Shown: one piece after another, positions 7,584 through 16,682 of the stretch
Numbering within the stretch: position 1 is the stretch's first letter
How the letters are laid out: each line of letters opens with the position of its first letter
Origin: Thiogranum longum
Lineage (GTDB): Bacteria > Pseudomonadota > Gammaproteobacteria > DSM-19610
NCBI RefSeq assembly: GCF_004339085.1
Contig: NZ_SMFX01000001.1
Span: 1,253,227 to 1,317,226 of the forward strand
DNA: 64,000 nt
Reading direction: 5' to 3'
Position numbers and translations under genes: made by a program
Notes under the pieces: model-generated
Seen by the model: only the letters and a program-made list of their open reading frames with translations
What the model was told of the DNA's origin: nothing
Databases searched by the model: none

Positions 7584-7895
7584 GTGAAGTGCATTTGCGG
7601 AGGCAATACTTTCAAAGTGTGTAGCACACCGAAAAAATCCGGCGTTATGTTTCGCTCGTCACGCGTCGACGAAAGCAGGGCGGGCTATGAAGACTATTCA
7701 AGCATGCTTCGCCGCGCCTCCGAGCGTATTGATAATCTCCAGCGAGCACGTGACGCGCAGCGGGAATGTGAGCAGAACTCGCCGCCTGTTGCCTCACCCG
7801 GGCCAGCCAGTGATCCCACGCAAACCACTTCACGGTCTTCATGGCTGTCCCGCTTCCTGGTCTATCTGAATACACCCCGCTTTCTGTTTCGCTAG
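7584..7895 (+). CDS. Possible small Cys-containing protein, uncertain
   Basis: An open frame of 103 codons from a GTG. The N-terminus has a CICGGNTFKVC arrangement that could be half of a zinc ribbon, followed by a charged helical stretch (MLRRASERIDNLQRARDAQREC) and a Pro/Ser-rich tail ending in Arg and aromatics. There is no convincing ribosome binding site and the start is not ATG. I do not recognise the family. It may be a real small gene or chance coding. Confidence 0.3.
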   Translation: MKCICGGNTFKVCSTPKKSGVMFRSSRVDESRAGYEDYSSMLRRASERIDNLQRARDAQRECEQNSPPVASPGPASDPTQTTSRSSWLSRFLVYLNTPRFLFR

Positions 7896-8186
7896 AGCAG
7901 CAGCCTGTTCTATTTCCCTCCCGCCAGTTTTACTTCATCGTCTGAATATTTCATCGCATCGAGCTTACGAAATGACCAGCGGTCAGTATAGACAACAGTT
8001 TAAAGAGTTACAGCCGATGTAGAAGGCCAGGAGAGGTAATGTGCCCGTTGACTCAAAATTCATTTAATTCCTCTCCTGACGTTTGATATTGAATAAAACA
8101 CCTCTGGATTACATCTGCTTCAACAAGGGTGTTTGCCTGGCGTTTCAGCAGCACAGTAGATATTTTTTAATCCGGGAGAAACAGGC
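7896..8186. other. Intergenic stretch with a spaced inverted repeat
   Basis: No gene is evident here. A 9-bp inverted repeat, CAGGAGAGG at 8028-8036 and CCTCTCCTG at 8070-8078, is separated by 33 bases. It could fold as a large loop in the leader of the Sel1-repeat gene or be an operator pair. CGGGAGAAA at 8172-8180 supplies the ribosome binding site of the following gene. Confidence 0.4.
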
Positions 8187-9524
8187 ATGGCAAGTGGATC
8201 AGGTGTTACATATATCAGGCTACTGATTATACTGGCATTTTCAGGAATATTTGCGGTTCCAGCAAGTAATGCCAGGGTCTGGGACGAGTTATTCAAGGAG
8301 CAGATGGAGAGTGCTGAAGCCGGTGACCCTGATGCGCAGTACGAAGTCGCTATCATGTATCTTAACGGGCGCGGCGTAGAACAGGATTTTGATGCAACCC
8401 TGTTATGGCTGGAGCGGGCTGCAGAAAATGGCAGTGAGCAGGCAGCCAGCAAGTTGCGAAGAATCAAGAGTCAGAAAAAGAAATTTACCGCGACCCTGAA
8501 GCGTGCAGAATCAGGTGACAGCAAGGCACAGTACGATATTGGCATGATGTACCTGAAGGGTCGTGGTGTGAAGCTGGATCCGGACGAGGGCAGAAAATGG
8601 CTCGAGAAATCTGCAGCACAGTCCAATGAAAAAGCAAAGGCACGGCTTGCAATTCTGCTCATCAAAGGTGATGGCGGTTCGAAGGATTACAAGCGAGCAC
8701 GCGATCTGCTGGACAGCATCAGTGAAACCAGTGCCCTGGCCCAGTACTACCTGGGTGAACTGTATGCATCAGGGAAGGGTGTTCCGCGTAACTATGAGAC
8801 GGCGATGAACTGGTATCAGAAGGCAGGTGATAACGGTTTCAGTATGGCGGGTGGCAAGGTTATTAACATGCAGGAGGAGATCCGCATGCAAGCCCGCCGC
8901 AAGAAAAATGCCAGCAAGGCTGCTGCCGAAGCGCAGCGTGCATCTGTTGAATCCGCCCAGCGCAGGCAGGCCCGGGCAGATGCAATCAAAAAAGCAAAAA
9001 CGGTAAAGGCCGCAAAGGCGAAGAAGGCACCGAAAAAAACGGTTGCAAAGGTCAGCCCAAAAGTTGTCAAGGCGCCCGTCAGACTCACGCCTCTGCAAAA
9101 ACTTTCCCGCATCAAGTGGTCAGCTCGTAACAAACCGGTTGAATATCTGCCATCTGCCGTTTCGGAATGCGAACTGGAAGGCGATGTGCTTGTGTGTTTC
9201 AGCGACGAACTGAAGCGCGAGAGTGGTAACCAGACAGTGCTCTACAAGGTAAAGTCCGAAGTGCGTAAAAGTAAGGGCGGTTTCTCGATTTCCTACAGCA
9301 ACCTGGTGTTGGGTGTTGAGGACATGGACGTTCCTGATGATGAAGACAGCGCTGGTTACGACGATGAGGAAGACAGGGGTTTTGCAATACAGACCGGATG
9401 GACCCGTGCGCACCAGGTTGATTGCCAGATGAATGGCAAAAAGACCATGAACTGCGTAAAGGACAAGACGCACCGTGTGCAGGTAGACGGGGACGTCAAG
9501 GTTGCGATCACCGACAAGAAATAG
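8187..9524 (+). CDS. Exported Sel1-repeat protein with Lys/Ala-rich linker
   Basis: A 445-residue protein. Residues 1-30 are a signal peptide (LLIILAFSGIFAVPASNA). Sel1-like helical repeats follow at about 40-80 (AQYEVAIMYLNGRGVEQD), 110-150 (AQYDIGMMYLKGRGVKLD) and 175-215 (AQYYLGELYASGKGVPRN). A long basic linker rich in Lys/Ala (about 230-300) leads to a C-terminal domain with paired Cys (CELEGDVLVCFSDELKRE and DCQMNGKKTMNC) that may be disulfide-linked. Sel1 repeats are protein-protein scaffolds, here in the periplasm or membrane. The gene stands alone, with the TetR gene convergent 120 bases on. A specific role cannot be given. Confidence 0.82.
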   Translation: MASGSGVTYIRLLIILAFSGIFAVPASNARVWDELFKEQMESAEAGDPDAQYEVAIMYLNGRGVEQDFDATLLWLERAAENGSEQAASKLRRIKSQKKKFTATLKRAESGDSKAQYDIGMMYLKGRGVKLDPDEGRKWLEKSAAQSNEKAKARLAILLIKGDGGSKDYKRARDLLDSISETSALAQYYLGELYASGKGVPRNYETAMNWYQKAGDNGFSMAGGKVINMQEEIRMQARRKKNASKAAAEAQRASVESAQRRQARADAIKKAKTVKAAKAKKAPKKTVAKVSPKVVKAPVRLTPLQKLSRIKWSARNKPVEYLPSAVSECELEGDVLVCFSDELKRESGNQTVLYKVKSEVRKSKGGFSISYSNLVLGVEDMDVPDDEDSAGYDDEEDRGFAIQTGWTRAHQVDCQMNGKKTMNCVKDKTHRVQVDGDVKVAITDKK

Positions 9525-9644
9525 GGCATGGTAATTTCTCGCAGAGGGCTGGCATCAGCTACGCCAGAAGGCGACAGTGGTCATACAGCATTCTTCCCTT
9601 TGTTGCAGCTGATGTGCAGAGCCCTGGCGTTTATCGACTGGCAG

Positions 9645-10214
9645 CTATAGTGTATCGATCCATTTTTCAATCATTTTAACTTCGCTGCTGATGTAATCCG
9701 GGTCATGGTAAACGTGGCCCATGAGGCTGATGCCTTCGGTACGCCCCAGCAGGTGGAGGGCAAGTGAGCGGGCCTGTTGTGGATCAGTCAGCTTGCTGAA
9801 CTGTTCTTCCAGCCAGTCACGAAACAGATCAAACAGCTGTCTGGCGCTTTCCCTGGTTGCGCAGGTGGTTTCTTTTCCGAGTTCGGTATTGAGAGAGCCG
9901 ATCGGACAGCCATACCGGATCAGGTTCTCCCGGTTCGACATGACCATGTGCACAAAACGTCGCAAGCGGTCTTTCGGGTCGGGAAGTTCCGTATCCCATG
10001 CCGATAGTGCCGCACGGTATTCGCTGGCGAGTTGACGGATAACGGCATCGAGGATGTCGTCCTTGGTCCGGAAGTAGTGGTAGATATTGCCACGTTGTAT
10101 GCCAGTGTGATTGACGATGTCGCTGAACGAGGTTCGGGCGTACCCGCGCCGGTAGAAAAGTGTTCTGGCGGCCTCGATTATTTCGTCCCGTGTTTGCCCG
10201 CGATGACTGCTCAT
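9645..10214 (-). CDS. TetR/AcrR-family transcriptional regulator
   Basis: A 189-residue regulator. The N-terminal helix-turn-helix (about 8-55) has the typical pattern IIEAARTLFYRRGYARTSF, then DIVNHTGIQRGNIYHYFRTK. The C-terminal ligand domain (about 80-185) includes RYGCPIGSLNTELG, similar to the C-terminal domain of a subgroup of TetR proteins that sense reactive or aromatic compounds. It sits 34 bases downstream of the SDR-like gene on the same strand, so both are read from the promoter near 11310-11345. That promoter carries a perfect 21-bp inverted repeat, which fits autoregulation of the two-gene operon by this protein. The ligand is unknown. Confidence 0.88.
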   Translation of the reverse strand: MSSHRGQTRDEIIEAARTLFYRRGYARTSFSDIVNHTGIQRGNIYHYFRTKDDILDAVIRQLASEYRAALSAWDTELPDPKDRLRRFVHMVMSNRENLIRYGCPIGSLNTELGKETTCATRESARQLFDLFRDWLEEQFSKLTDPQQARSLALHLLGRTEGISLMGHVYHDPDYISSEVKMIEKWIDTL

Positions 10215-10248
10215 GGTGACAAGGTTAACCCAAATCTGCCTGTCGATG

Positions 10249-11271
10249 TCAGGAGGGAATGGGCTTGCACATCTTCATGGGTGTTTGCTGCCGTGTTGCC
10301 ATTTCGTTCATCTGCATGCGAATGGCTTCCTTCCAGTGTATTTTCGGTTGATAGCCCAGCTTTTCTGTTGCCCGTGTATTACTGGCACCGGTTTCTTCCA
10401 GCAGGTGAATAATGCTGCGCGTGACCAGGGGTTCCCGGGGCATAACCGGATCCAGCAGTTCCATGCTGCGGGCAAAAGGGTAGGCGACTGCAAAGGGAAC
10501 ACTGAAGTGTGGTGTTGGCAGCTGATAGCTTTCATTCAGAAAGCCAATGACCTCGCGTGCCGTGGGGACGGTCGGGCCAACAATGTTAAAGCCCTGGTAA
10601 CCCTCAAGCCCCGTAGCGGTGGCAGTCAGTGCAAATGCTTCACCAATGTCGTCACCGGCTATCAGTGGCATGCCGGTTTTACCGCCACTGACCCAGGGGA
10701 CAAGATGTGTTTTCAGGCGCGGCACCAGTAACGACAACAATCCGATGCCATAACGTCGTCCTGCAAACAGGCCGGTGCGTAAAGAGATCATGGTGCAGCC
10801 ACGGACGTCGCAGTCACGCATGTGGTTTTCGATGCGCGCCACATTGCGCATATGCGGCCAGAGCTTCAAGCGGCTTTCATCTGCACGGCTCATCGGGTCC
10901 TGCGAGGCATAGGGTGCAGCAACACTTGTCGAACTGAGAAAAATAAACCTGGAGACGTTGCTTTTTCGTAACTGTTCGATGAGTGCTTTTGTTGGTTGAT
11001 AAAACAACTGCTCCGACGCCTTGCGGTAACCCCATGCCGAAGTCCAGGCAGCGGCGTGGCAAACCACGTCAATATTGTCGAGCAGCGTTTCAAGATACGC
11101 CTTGTCTTGCAGATCGCCCTCGCGTATCTCGCCATCATAGGCCGGTAGCAATTTTCGTCTGTCACGGCAGGCTGCGACAGGTTTTACGCCAGCCTTTTTC
11201 ATCAGTGCTTCAAGAATATGGCTGCCGACAAAACCGTTCGCTCCCGTGACCAGTACGTTGAGGGTTTCCAT
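10249..11271 (-). CDS. NAD(P)-binding SDR-like protein (epimerase/dehydratase type)
   Basis: A 340-residue extended short-chain dehydrogenase/reductase fold. The nucleotide-binding motif is TGANGFVGSH (residues 9-18), and RFIFLSSTSVAAP is the usual strand with catalytic Ser/Thr. At the place where the catalytic Tyr-x3-Lys is expected the sequence reads PHMRNVARIENHMRD, with neither residue, so catalysis by the standard mechanism is doubtful. Proteins of this type include hydroxysteroid-dehydrogenase-like and sugar-nucleotide epimerases; the substrate is unclear. It is the first gene of an operon with the TetR gene, under a promoter with a large inverted repeat. Confidence 0.82.
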   Translation of the reverse strand: METLNVLVTGANGFVGSHILEALMKKAGVKPVAACRDRRKLLPAYDGEIREGDLQDKAYLETLLDNIDVVCHAAAWTSAWGYRKASEQLFYQPTKALIEQLRKSNVSRFIFLSSTSVAAPYASQDPMSRADESRLKLWPHMRNVARIENHMRDCDVRGCTMISLRTGLFAGRRYGIGLLSLLVPRLKTHLVPWVSGGKTGMPLIAGDDIGEAFALTATATGLEGYQGFNIVGPTVPTAREVIGFLNESYQLPTPHFSVPFAVAYPFARSMELLDPVMPREPLVTRSIIHLLEETGASNTRATEKLGYQPKIHWKEAIRMQMNEMATRQQTPMKMCKPIPS

Positions 11272-11292
11272 GTGCGGCTTTCCTTATGCAGT

Positions 11293-11345
11293 GACAGACT
11301 GGTATGATCGTCCCAGAGATTAGGACGATCATACCAGTCTGTCAA
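11293..11345 (-). promoter_or_regulatory. Promoter with perfect 21-bp inverted-repeat operator
   Basis: On the minus strand there is a near-ideal sigma-70 promoter: -35 TTGACA (11345-11340), a 17-base spacer and -10 TAATCT (11322-11317), giving a start near 11310 and a leader of about 40 bases for the SDR-like gene. The 21 bases at 11323-11343 are repeated exactly, inverted, at 11293-11313, with 9 bases between. One arm fills the spacer between -35 and -10 and the other covers the start site. Each arm itself contains a GAC-N10-GTC pseudo-palindrome centred on AT. This fits two operator sites for the TetR protein encoded downstream. Confidence 0.8.
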
Positions 11346-11430
11346 GTCCGGGGTCAGACATTGAAATTCAGCGCCTGAATCCCCATTAAGCAGTAACGTG
11401 AAACTGGAACAGGATTCAGGAGGCAAAACG

Positions 11431-11934
11431 ATGAGCAGACTGGCATATCTTGGAGAAGGGCTGGATCGTGCCTGGGAATCTCTGGCAGAGGGGTGGCATC
11501 AGCTGCGCCAGAAAGCATCGCAGGCGATTACGCGTTTTCACCCGCTACAAAAACGCAGGGGCGAGCCCAGCAGTGCCGAAGACGAACTGATGCAGCGAAC
11601 GATCCGCTGGGGTGTTGTTGCAGCAGAAGTCGAAGAGCGCGATGACGAGGTTGTTGTTCGGTTAGAGGTGCCCGGACTGGAGCCGGATGACTTCGATATC
11701 AGCGTCGTGAACGACTTGCTGGTCGTTCAGGGTGAAAAACGTATGGAGCGTGAGCAGAAGCGTGGCCAGTATCATGTGATGGAGTGCGCCTACGGCAGCT
11801 TTGAAAGGACAATCCCGTTACCACGCCGTGTTGACGCCTCGGGTGTAAAAGCCCGTTACAAGCGCGGTGTACTGACGGTGCGTTTACCCATTGCCGAGTC
11901 GGCCCGGGTCAGGCGGATCGAAGTGAAGAGTTAA
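11431..11934 (+). CDS. Hsp20 / alpha-crystallin small heat shock protein
   Basis: A 167-residue ATP-independent holdase. The alpha-crystallin domain spans about 60-160: it opens with VVAAEVEERDDEVVVRLEVP, contains LVVQGEKRMERE and ends with the conserved RYKRGVLTVRLPI strand carrying the GVL motif. The N-terminal arm (1-55) is helical and Trp-containing (DRAWESLAEGWHQL), which usually drives oligomer assembly. A C-terminal I-x-I anchor is only weakly present (RRIEV). AGGAGG at 11418-11423 fixes the ATG at 11431. It is a single gene. No CIRCE or sigma-32-like promoter was confidently seen upstream; the preceding DNA is taken up by the divergent operator. Confidence 0.9.
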   Translation: MSRLAYLGEGLDRAWESLAEGWHQLRQKASQAITRFHPLQKRRGEPSSAEDELMQRTIRWGVVAAEVEERDDEVVVRLEVPGLEPDDFDISVVNDLLVVQGEKRMEREQKRGQYHVMECAYGSFERTIPLPRRVDASGVKARYKRGVLTVRLPIAESARVRRIEVKS

Positions 11935-12041
11935 CAGGGGTGTCTGCCAGGGATGGCGGAGCCTATACCGGTACATTTCTTTTTCCCCGGTGCCATTCAG
12001 TGATAGTCTTGTGATAAAGCAGGCTGTCGAGGCATTTAGTT

Positions 12042-12647
12042 ATGACTTCTCGGGGTAAAAGGATCACCCGTCGCACCTTCATGGAGCAAATCGCCATGCT
12101 GGGTGTGCTGGGCGCGAGTTACCCGGCTTCGCTACTGGCACAGGCGCGTCTGGACGCAGGTAGATCGCAACCACAGCCAGACTGGCTGAAAGCCGATCCC
12201 TGGAAAACCCTTGCCGACGTTCAGCAGCACCTGTTTCCTGCGGCACAAGACACCCCCGGCGCCAGTGATATCAAGGCAATTGTGTACCTGTATAACAGCC
12301 TCGAAAATCCCGCGACCGATGGTGAAGAGAGGAAGTTTATTGTCAAGGGTGCGGGTTGGCTGAATGAGCGGGTACAGGAAAAGTACCAGCAATCATTTGC
12401 AACGCTCGATACGACACAACAGGAAACTGTGTTGCGGGAGATCGAACAGAGCAGGGCAGGCGAGCGCTGGTTGTCACTGCTGCTGACCTACCTTATAGAG
12501 GCTTTACTGGCAGACCCGGTGTACGGGGGTAATCCGGAAGGCATTGGCTGGAAATGGCTGGAACATCAGCCGGGTTTCCCGACACCCCCGGCGGACAAGA
12601 CCTGGTACAGGCTGGCCGCACCGGTACACTACCAGCGCAAGGCCTGA
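12042..12647 (+). CDS. Tat-exported small subunit, gluconate 2-dehydrogenase subunit 3 type
   Basis: A 201-residue protein with a twin-arginine signal (ITRRTFMEQIAMLG, residues 8-21). The mature part resembles the small (gamma) subunit of periplasmic GMC dehydrogenases: LADVQQHLFPAAQDTPGASDI near the start and DPVYGGNPEGIGWKWLEHQPG near the end are the family's marker segments. This subunit carries the Tat signal for export of the complex with the flavoprotein, which has none. The gene ends 5 bases before the large subunit gene. No cytochrome c subunit is adjacent. Confidence 0.85.
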   Translation: MTSRGKRITRRTFMEQIAMLGVLGASYPASLLAQARLDAGRSQPQPDWLKADPWKTLADVQQHLFPAAQDTPGASDIKAIVYLYNSLENPATDGEERKFIVKGAGWLNERVQEKYQQSFATLDTTQQETVLREIEQSRAGERWLSLLLTYLIEALLADPVYGGNPEGIGWKWLEHQPGFPTPPADKTWYRLAAPVHYQRKA

Positions 12648-12652
12648 TCCGC

Positions 12653-14332
12653 ATGGACCACGATTTTGATGTCTGTATCGTCGGCAGTGGCGCCGGGGGT
12701 GGCCCGGTTGCCCTGATACTGGCGCAGGCCGGTTATTCGGTTCTGGTGCTGGAAAAGGGGCCATGGTTTACAGAGAAAGATTTTTACAAGGATGAACTGG
12801 CCTGCTGCCGGCGCAGCGTGTACACCCCGGAACTGAGTGACGAGCAGCATGTTATCGAAGACCTCGACAGTGACGGGGACTGGGTCGGTGAAGCCACGTC
12901 GGATTCGGGCTGGGATTTCTGGAACGGTAACTGCGTAGGTGGATCGTCCAATTTCATGAGCGGGTTCTTCTACCGCCTCAAGCCAAAAGACTTCCGTCTG
13001 CTGTCTGTGTTTGGACCGATTCAGGGTGCAAATGTGGCAGACTGGCCGATCAGTTACGACGATCTCGAGCCATATTACACACGCGTGGAAACAGAAGTGG
13101 GTATCTCGGGGAGGTTTGTCGATCACCCGCAGGCAGAACCACGATCAACTCGCGATTTCCCTTATCCCCCGACGCACGAGCACCCTGTCTCCCGACAGAT
13201 AGACGCGGCTTGCCGAAAGCTGGGTTATCACCCGTTACCTACGCCACGTGCCATATTGTCCAGGCCGGAAGGCCAGCGGCGCAGTTGTGAATATTCCGGT
13301 TACTGTGGCAGTTACGGTTGTTCGTCCGGTGCAAAAGGCAGCGCACGGGCCGCGCTGCTGGGCAGGGCGGTTGCAACGGGGCATTGCAGGATCCAGCCGC
13401 ATGCGAAGGTGTATAAACTGGCCAGTAATGCCAAAGGGAAGGTGGTTGCGGCGGAATATTACGATGCAGATAACACGGTAAAAAAAGTCACCGCCAGGAT
13501 ATTTGTTGTCGCGTGCCAGGCGATTGAAACCAGCCGCCTTTTACTGGCTTCGACGGGGCCAAAACATCCCGATGGCCTGGCCAATCGCCACGCCCAGGTC
13601 GGCAGGAACCTGCTGTTTTCTGCCGGTGGAGCAGGTACCGGTGACCTTGTGTACGTTGATATGAGTGATGCGGAGGCCGAAGCCCTGAAGACCCGCGGCC
13701 CGTTTGTAAACCGTGGCTTACAGGACTGGTATTTTATCAACGACAAGGCGCTTGGCGGGCAGGCCAAGGGCGGTACGGTCGATTTCCTGTTACGTCACCC
13801 CAACCCGATCGGAAAGGCTATGGGTGAGAAATGGGGTGATAATGACAAGCTGGTGTGGGGGCGTCCGCTCCAGCAACGCTTGAAGTCGGTATTTACCGAT
13901 GCACAGTATTTACGCTATGAAATCTTTTGTGACTGGTTGCCGACAGACAACTGTTTTGTCGGCCTGGATAGCCGTGTGCGTGATAAATGGAACACACCCG
14001 TGGCCAAAGTGCGCATCGGTTACCATGAACATGACCTGAAAGTGGGTCACTATATTAACGAGCGCGCCAGGACCGTGCTGGAAACACTGGGTGCGAGTAA
14101 CGTAAGATCCAGTATCAGTGGTTCACCGCCACAAAACCTCGTCGCCGGGGGTTGCCGGTTCGGCCACGATCCTGAAACCTCCGTGCTGGATGCCGACTGC
14201 CGGGCCCACGATGTTGATAACCTCTATATAACGGATGGCAGTTTTATGCCAACCGGAGGCAGCGTGCCCTATACCTGGACGATCTATGCCAATGCCTTCA
14301 GGGTAGCCGACAAAATCAGGGAACACCTGTAG
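12653..14332 (+). CDS. GMC-family FAD dehydrogenase, large subunit
   Basis: A 559-residue flavoprotein of the glucose-methanol-choline family, gluconate/sorbosone dehydrogenase branch. The N-terminal FAD motif is [11 protein letters not shown] (about 10-20). [20 protein letters not shown] is the second family signature region. The C-terminal part ([20 protein letters not shown]) holds the usual active-site closing segment. It oxidises an alcohol or sugar alcohol and passes electrons on; a partner haem subunit is missing locally, so the acceptor is unknown. The start is the ATG at 12653, 5 bases after the small-subunit stop; a longer upstream reading is possible but would overlap that gene. 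Export is expected by piggy-back with the Tat subunit. Confidence 0.87.
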   Translation: MDHDFDVCIVGSGAGGGPVALILAQAGYSVLVLEKGPWFTEKDFYKDELACCRRSVYTPELSDEQHVIEDLDSDGDWVGEATSDSGWDFWNGNCVGGSSNFMSGFFYRLKPKDFRLLSVFGPIQGANVADWPISYDDLEPYYTRVETEVGISGRFVDHPQAEPRSTRDFPYPPTHEHPVSRQIDAACRKLGYHPLPTPRAILSRPEGQRRSCEYSGYCGSYGCSSGAKGSARAALLGRAVATGHCRIQPHAKVYKLASNAKGKVVAAEYYDADNTVKKVTARIFVVACQAIETSRLLLASTGPKHPDGLANRHAQVGRNLLFSAGGAGTGDLVYVDMSDAEAEALKTRGPFVNRGLQDWYFINDKALGGQAKGGTVDFLLRHPNPIGKAMGEKWGDNDKLVWGRPLQQRLKSVFTDAQYLRYEIFCDWLPTDNCFVGLDSRVRDKWNTPVAKVRIGYHEHDLKVGHYINERARTVLETLGASNVRSSISGSPPQNLVAGGCRFGHDPETSVLDADCRAHDVDNLYITDGSFMPTGGSVPYTWTIYANAFRVADKIREHL

Positions 14333-14339
14333 CAACGTT

Positions 14340-15266
14340 ATGCAACCCATTGTATCTGTCTCTAACCTGTCCAAGATCTACGCCAGCGGACACCAGGCGC
14401 TAAAGCGTGTCAGCCTGGATATTGCGCCCGGCGAAATCCTGGCATTGCTGGGCCCCAATGGGGCGGGCAAGACGACCCTGATCTCGATTATCTGCGGGAT
14501 TGTCAATGCCAGCGAGGGATCAGTGACGGTCGGTGGTCATGATATTGTCAGTGGTTACCGTGTGACGCGCGGGATGATTGGCCTGGTGCCACAGGAGCTG
14601 ACACTGGGCGCTTTTGAAACGGTCTGGAATACCGTGAATTTCAGCCGTGGGCTGTTTGGGAAGAAACCCGCACCGGACTATATTGAGCAGTTGTTGAAAA
14701 CGTTATCACTATGGGACAAAAAAGACAGTCCACTCATGGCGCTGTCGGGTGGTATGAAGCGCCGTGTACTGATTGGAAAGGCTTTGTCGCATGAGCCGAC
14801 GGTACTCTTCCTGGATGAACCCACCGCAGGGGTGGATGTCGAGTTACGCAAGGATATGTGGGCGCTGGTAGAGCGCCTGCGCAAGTCGGGCGTCACGATT
14901 ATCCTGACGACCCACTATATCGAAGAGGCTGAAGCCATAGCGGATCGTGTCGGTGTCATCAGCAACGGTGAATTACTGCTTGTCGAAGACAAAAAAGCGC
15001 TGATGCACAAGCTCGGTAAAAGACAGTTGATTATCGAACTCGATGCACCTTTATCGCAAATCCCGGAGACGCTGGTCAGCTGGCCACTGGAGCTGTCTTC
15101 CGATGGCAGGCAACTCACCTATACCTATGATCCGCTCAATACCGATACAGGGCTCAGCGAATTACTCCAGGCCATCAGTCAGTCGGGTCTGCTGATAAAG
15201 GATTTGCAAACCACGCAGAGCAGTCTTGAAGAAATATTTGTCAGCCTGGTGAGCACGAAATCATGA
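14340..15266 (+). CDS. ABC exporter ATP-binding protein (ABC-2 type)
   Basis: A 308-residue ATPase. Walker A is GPNGAGKTT (38-46), the signature is LSGGMKRR (about 138-145), Walker B is [12 protein letters not shown], and the switch His lies in TTHYIEEAE. The C-terminal 70 residues are the extra domain typical of YadG/DrrA/NodI-type ATPases, which pair with one ABC-2 permease. It begins 7 bases after the GMC gene and overlaps the permease gene by 4 bases (ATGA), so the three or four genes are probably one transcript. The substrate is unknown. Confidence 0.92.
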   Translation: MQPIVSVSNLSKIYASGHQALKRVSLDIAPGEILALLGPNGAGKTTLISIICGIVNASEGSVTVGGHDIVSGYRVTRGMIGLVPQELTLGAFETVWNTVNFSRGLFGKKPAPDYIEQLLKTLSLWDKKDSPLMALSGGMKRRVLIGKALSHEPTVLFLDEPTAGVDVELRKDMWALVERLRKSGVTIILTTHYIEEAEAIADRVGVISNGELLLVEDKKALMHKLGKRQLIIELDAPLSQIPETLVSWPLELSSDGRQLTYTYDPLNTDTGLSELLQAISQSGLLIKDLQTTQSSLEEIFVSLVSTKS

Positions 15267-16024
15267 ATACGCAGGCAGTCAAGGTTATCTACAAGCACGA
15301 AATGTTGAGGGCATGGGAAACACTGCTGCAAAGTTTTGTTTCACCCGTACTCTCGACTTCACTCTATTTTGTGGTGTTTGGTTCGGCGATCGGCTCCCGT
15401 ATTCAGCAGGTCGAGGGTGTACCCTACGGGTTGTTTATTGTGCCGGGCCTGATTATGCTGGCATTACTGACACACAGCATCGCCAATGCCTCATTTGGTA
15501 TTTTCTTTCCGAAATTCACCGGCACGATCTATGAAGTCATGTCTGCCCCGGTTTCATTTTTTGAAATTCTGATCGGTTATGTCGGTGCGGCTGCCACCAA
15601 ATCCCTGATAATCGGTCTGATTATCCTGGCCACTGCCGGGTTTTTTGTGCCGCTGGAAATCGCACACCCGTTCTGGATGACCGGCTTCCTGGTGCTGACC
15701 TGTATTTCTTTCAGTCTGTTCGGATTTATTATTGGCTTGTGGGCAGATAATTTCGAGAAGCTGCAGTTGATTCCGCTGCTGATTATCACACCGCTGGTCT
15801 TCCTGGGCGGCAGCTTCTACTCGGTCAGCATGCTACCGCCGGCCTGGCAGACGGTCACACTGTTTAATCCCGTGGTGTATCTCATCAGCGGATTTCGCTG
15901 GAGTTTTTTCGAGGTGTCTGATGTCAGCGTCGGACTCAGCCTGTTTATGGTGCTGGCGTTCCTTGTTGTGTGCCTGATGGTTGTCGGCTGGATGTTTAAA
16001 ACCGGCTATCGACTGAAACAATAA
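15263..16024 (+). CDS. ABC-2 type transporter permease
   Basis: A 253-residue membrane protein with six predicted helices, including [53 protein letters not shown] and [11 protein letters not shown]. The segment [20 protein letters not shown] and the following [16 protein letters not shown] are hallmarks of the YadH/NodJ ABC-2 permeases. It pairs with the ATPase upstream to export a hydrophobic compound, polysaccharide or drug; the exact cargo cannot be told. It ends 9 bases from the convergent DnaJ-related gene. Confidence 0.9.
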   Translation: MNTQAVKVIYKHEMLRAWETLLQSFVSPVLSTSLYFVVFGSAIGSRIQQVEGVPYGLFIVPGLIMLALLTHSIANASFGIFFPKFTGTIYEVMSAPVSFFEILIGYVGAAATKSLIIGLIILATAGFFVPLEIAHPFWMTGFLVLTCISFSLFGFIIGLWADNFEKLQLIPLLIITPLVFLGGSFYSVSMLPPAWQTVTLFNPVVYLISGFRWSFFEVSDVSVGLSLFMVLAFLVVCLMVVGWMFKTGYRLKQ

Positions 16025-16033
16025 AGAAACTGA

Positions 16034-16615
16034 TTATTTCATTAAACGATCAATCGCCGCATTAATGGTTTTCAGCCGATCCGTATCGCCACCCCTGTCT
16101 GGGTGATGCTCCATGGCCAGGCGTCGCCAGGTCAGTTTGATGGTTTCATCATCCACCGGGTCTGCGAGCCCCAGTTCCGCGAGTGCTTCACCACGATTAT
16201 CAAACTTGCCAAGTTGCTTCCAGAATGAGGCAATCAGATTGCAGACGTCGTCTTCCGTTGCCCCGTCCAGGTTGTTCCAGTCCAGGTAGTAGCTGCGCAG
16301 CGGGTCCGGTGTGGTCAGCGATACTTCGCCTGCTGACCAGGGCAGGCAGCGAATACTCAACGGGCCAATTTCCAGCAAGCCCTGTTTTGAGGATGTCAGT
16401 CTGTCCCTGAGGGTGTAAAGGGCGTTGAAAAGCAGGAAATGCGCGCGGAACAAGTGGATGGGGTCAGCGGGGGGTGGAGGCAGAAATTCGAAGAACCCGC
16501 GGGCCTTCAGGGCACTGATGAGATCGTGTTCCCTGATCCCGCCTGGCTGGGCTTCGAGTTCCTGCCTGATTGCCGTATAAAAGACATCGGGTAAACGTGA
16601 GTTGTCCTGCGACAT
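16034..16615 (-). CDS. DnaJ-related protein with C-terminal J domain
   Basis: A 193-residue protein. The N-terminal region (about 8-130) matches the DNA-J-related domain, with LLFNALYTLRDRL as a marker. The J domain is at the C-terminus (about 140-193) and keeps the HPD tripeptide (MEHHPDRGGD) needed to stimulate DnaK ATPase. It lacks the Gly/Phe linker and zinc finger of DnaJ proper, so it is a specialised co-chaperone of unknown client. It is a single gene convergent with the ABC permease. Confidence 0.88.
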   Translation of the reverse strand: MSQDNSRLPDVFYTAIRQELEAQPGGIREHDLISALKARGFFEFLPPPPADPIHLFRAHFLLFNALYTLRDRLTSSKQGLLEIGPLSIRCLPWSAGEVSLTTPDPLRSYYLDWNNLDGATEDDVCNLIASFWKQLGKFDNRGEALAELGLADPVDDETIKLTWRRLAMEHHPDRGGDTDRLKTINAAIDRLMK

Positions 16616-16682
16616 GGTTACAGTATACCCGGCTTTTATGTTTTATCCCTGTGCGGTGTCGGTGCTTTATCTGCCAGGTCCA

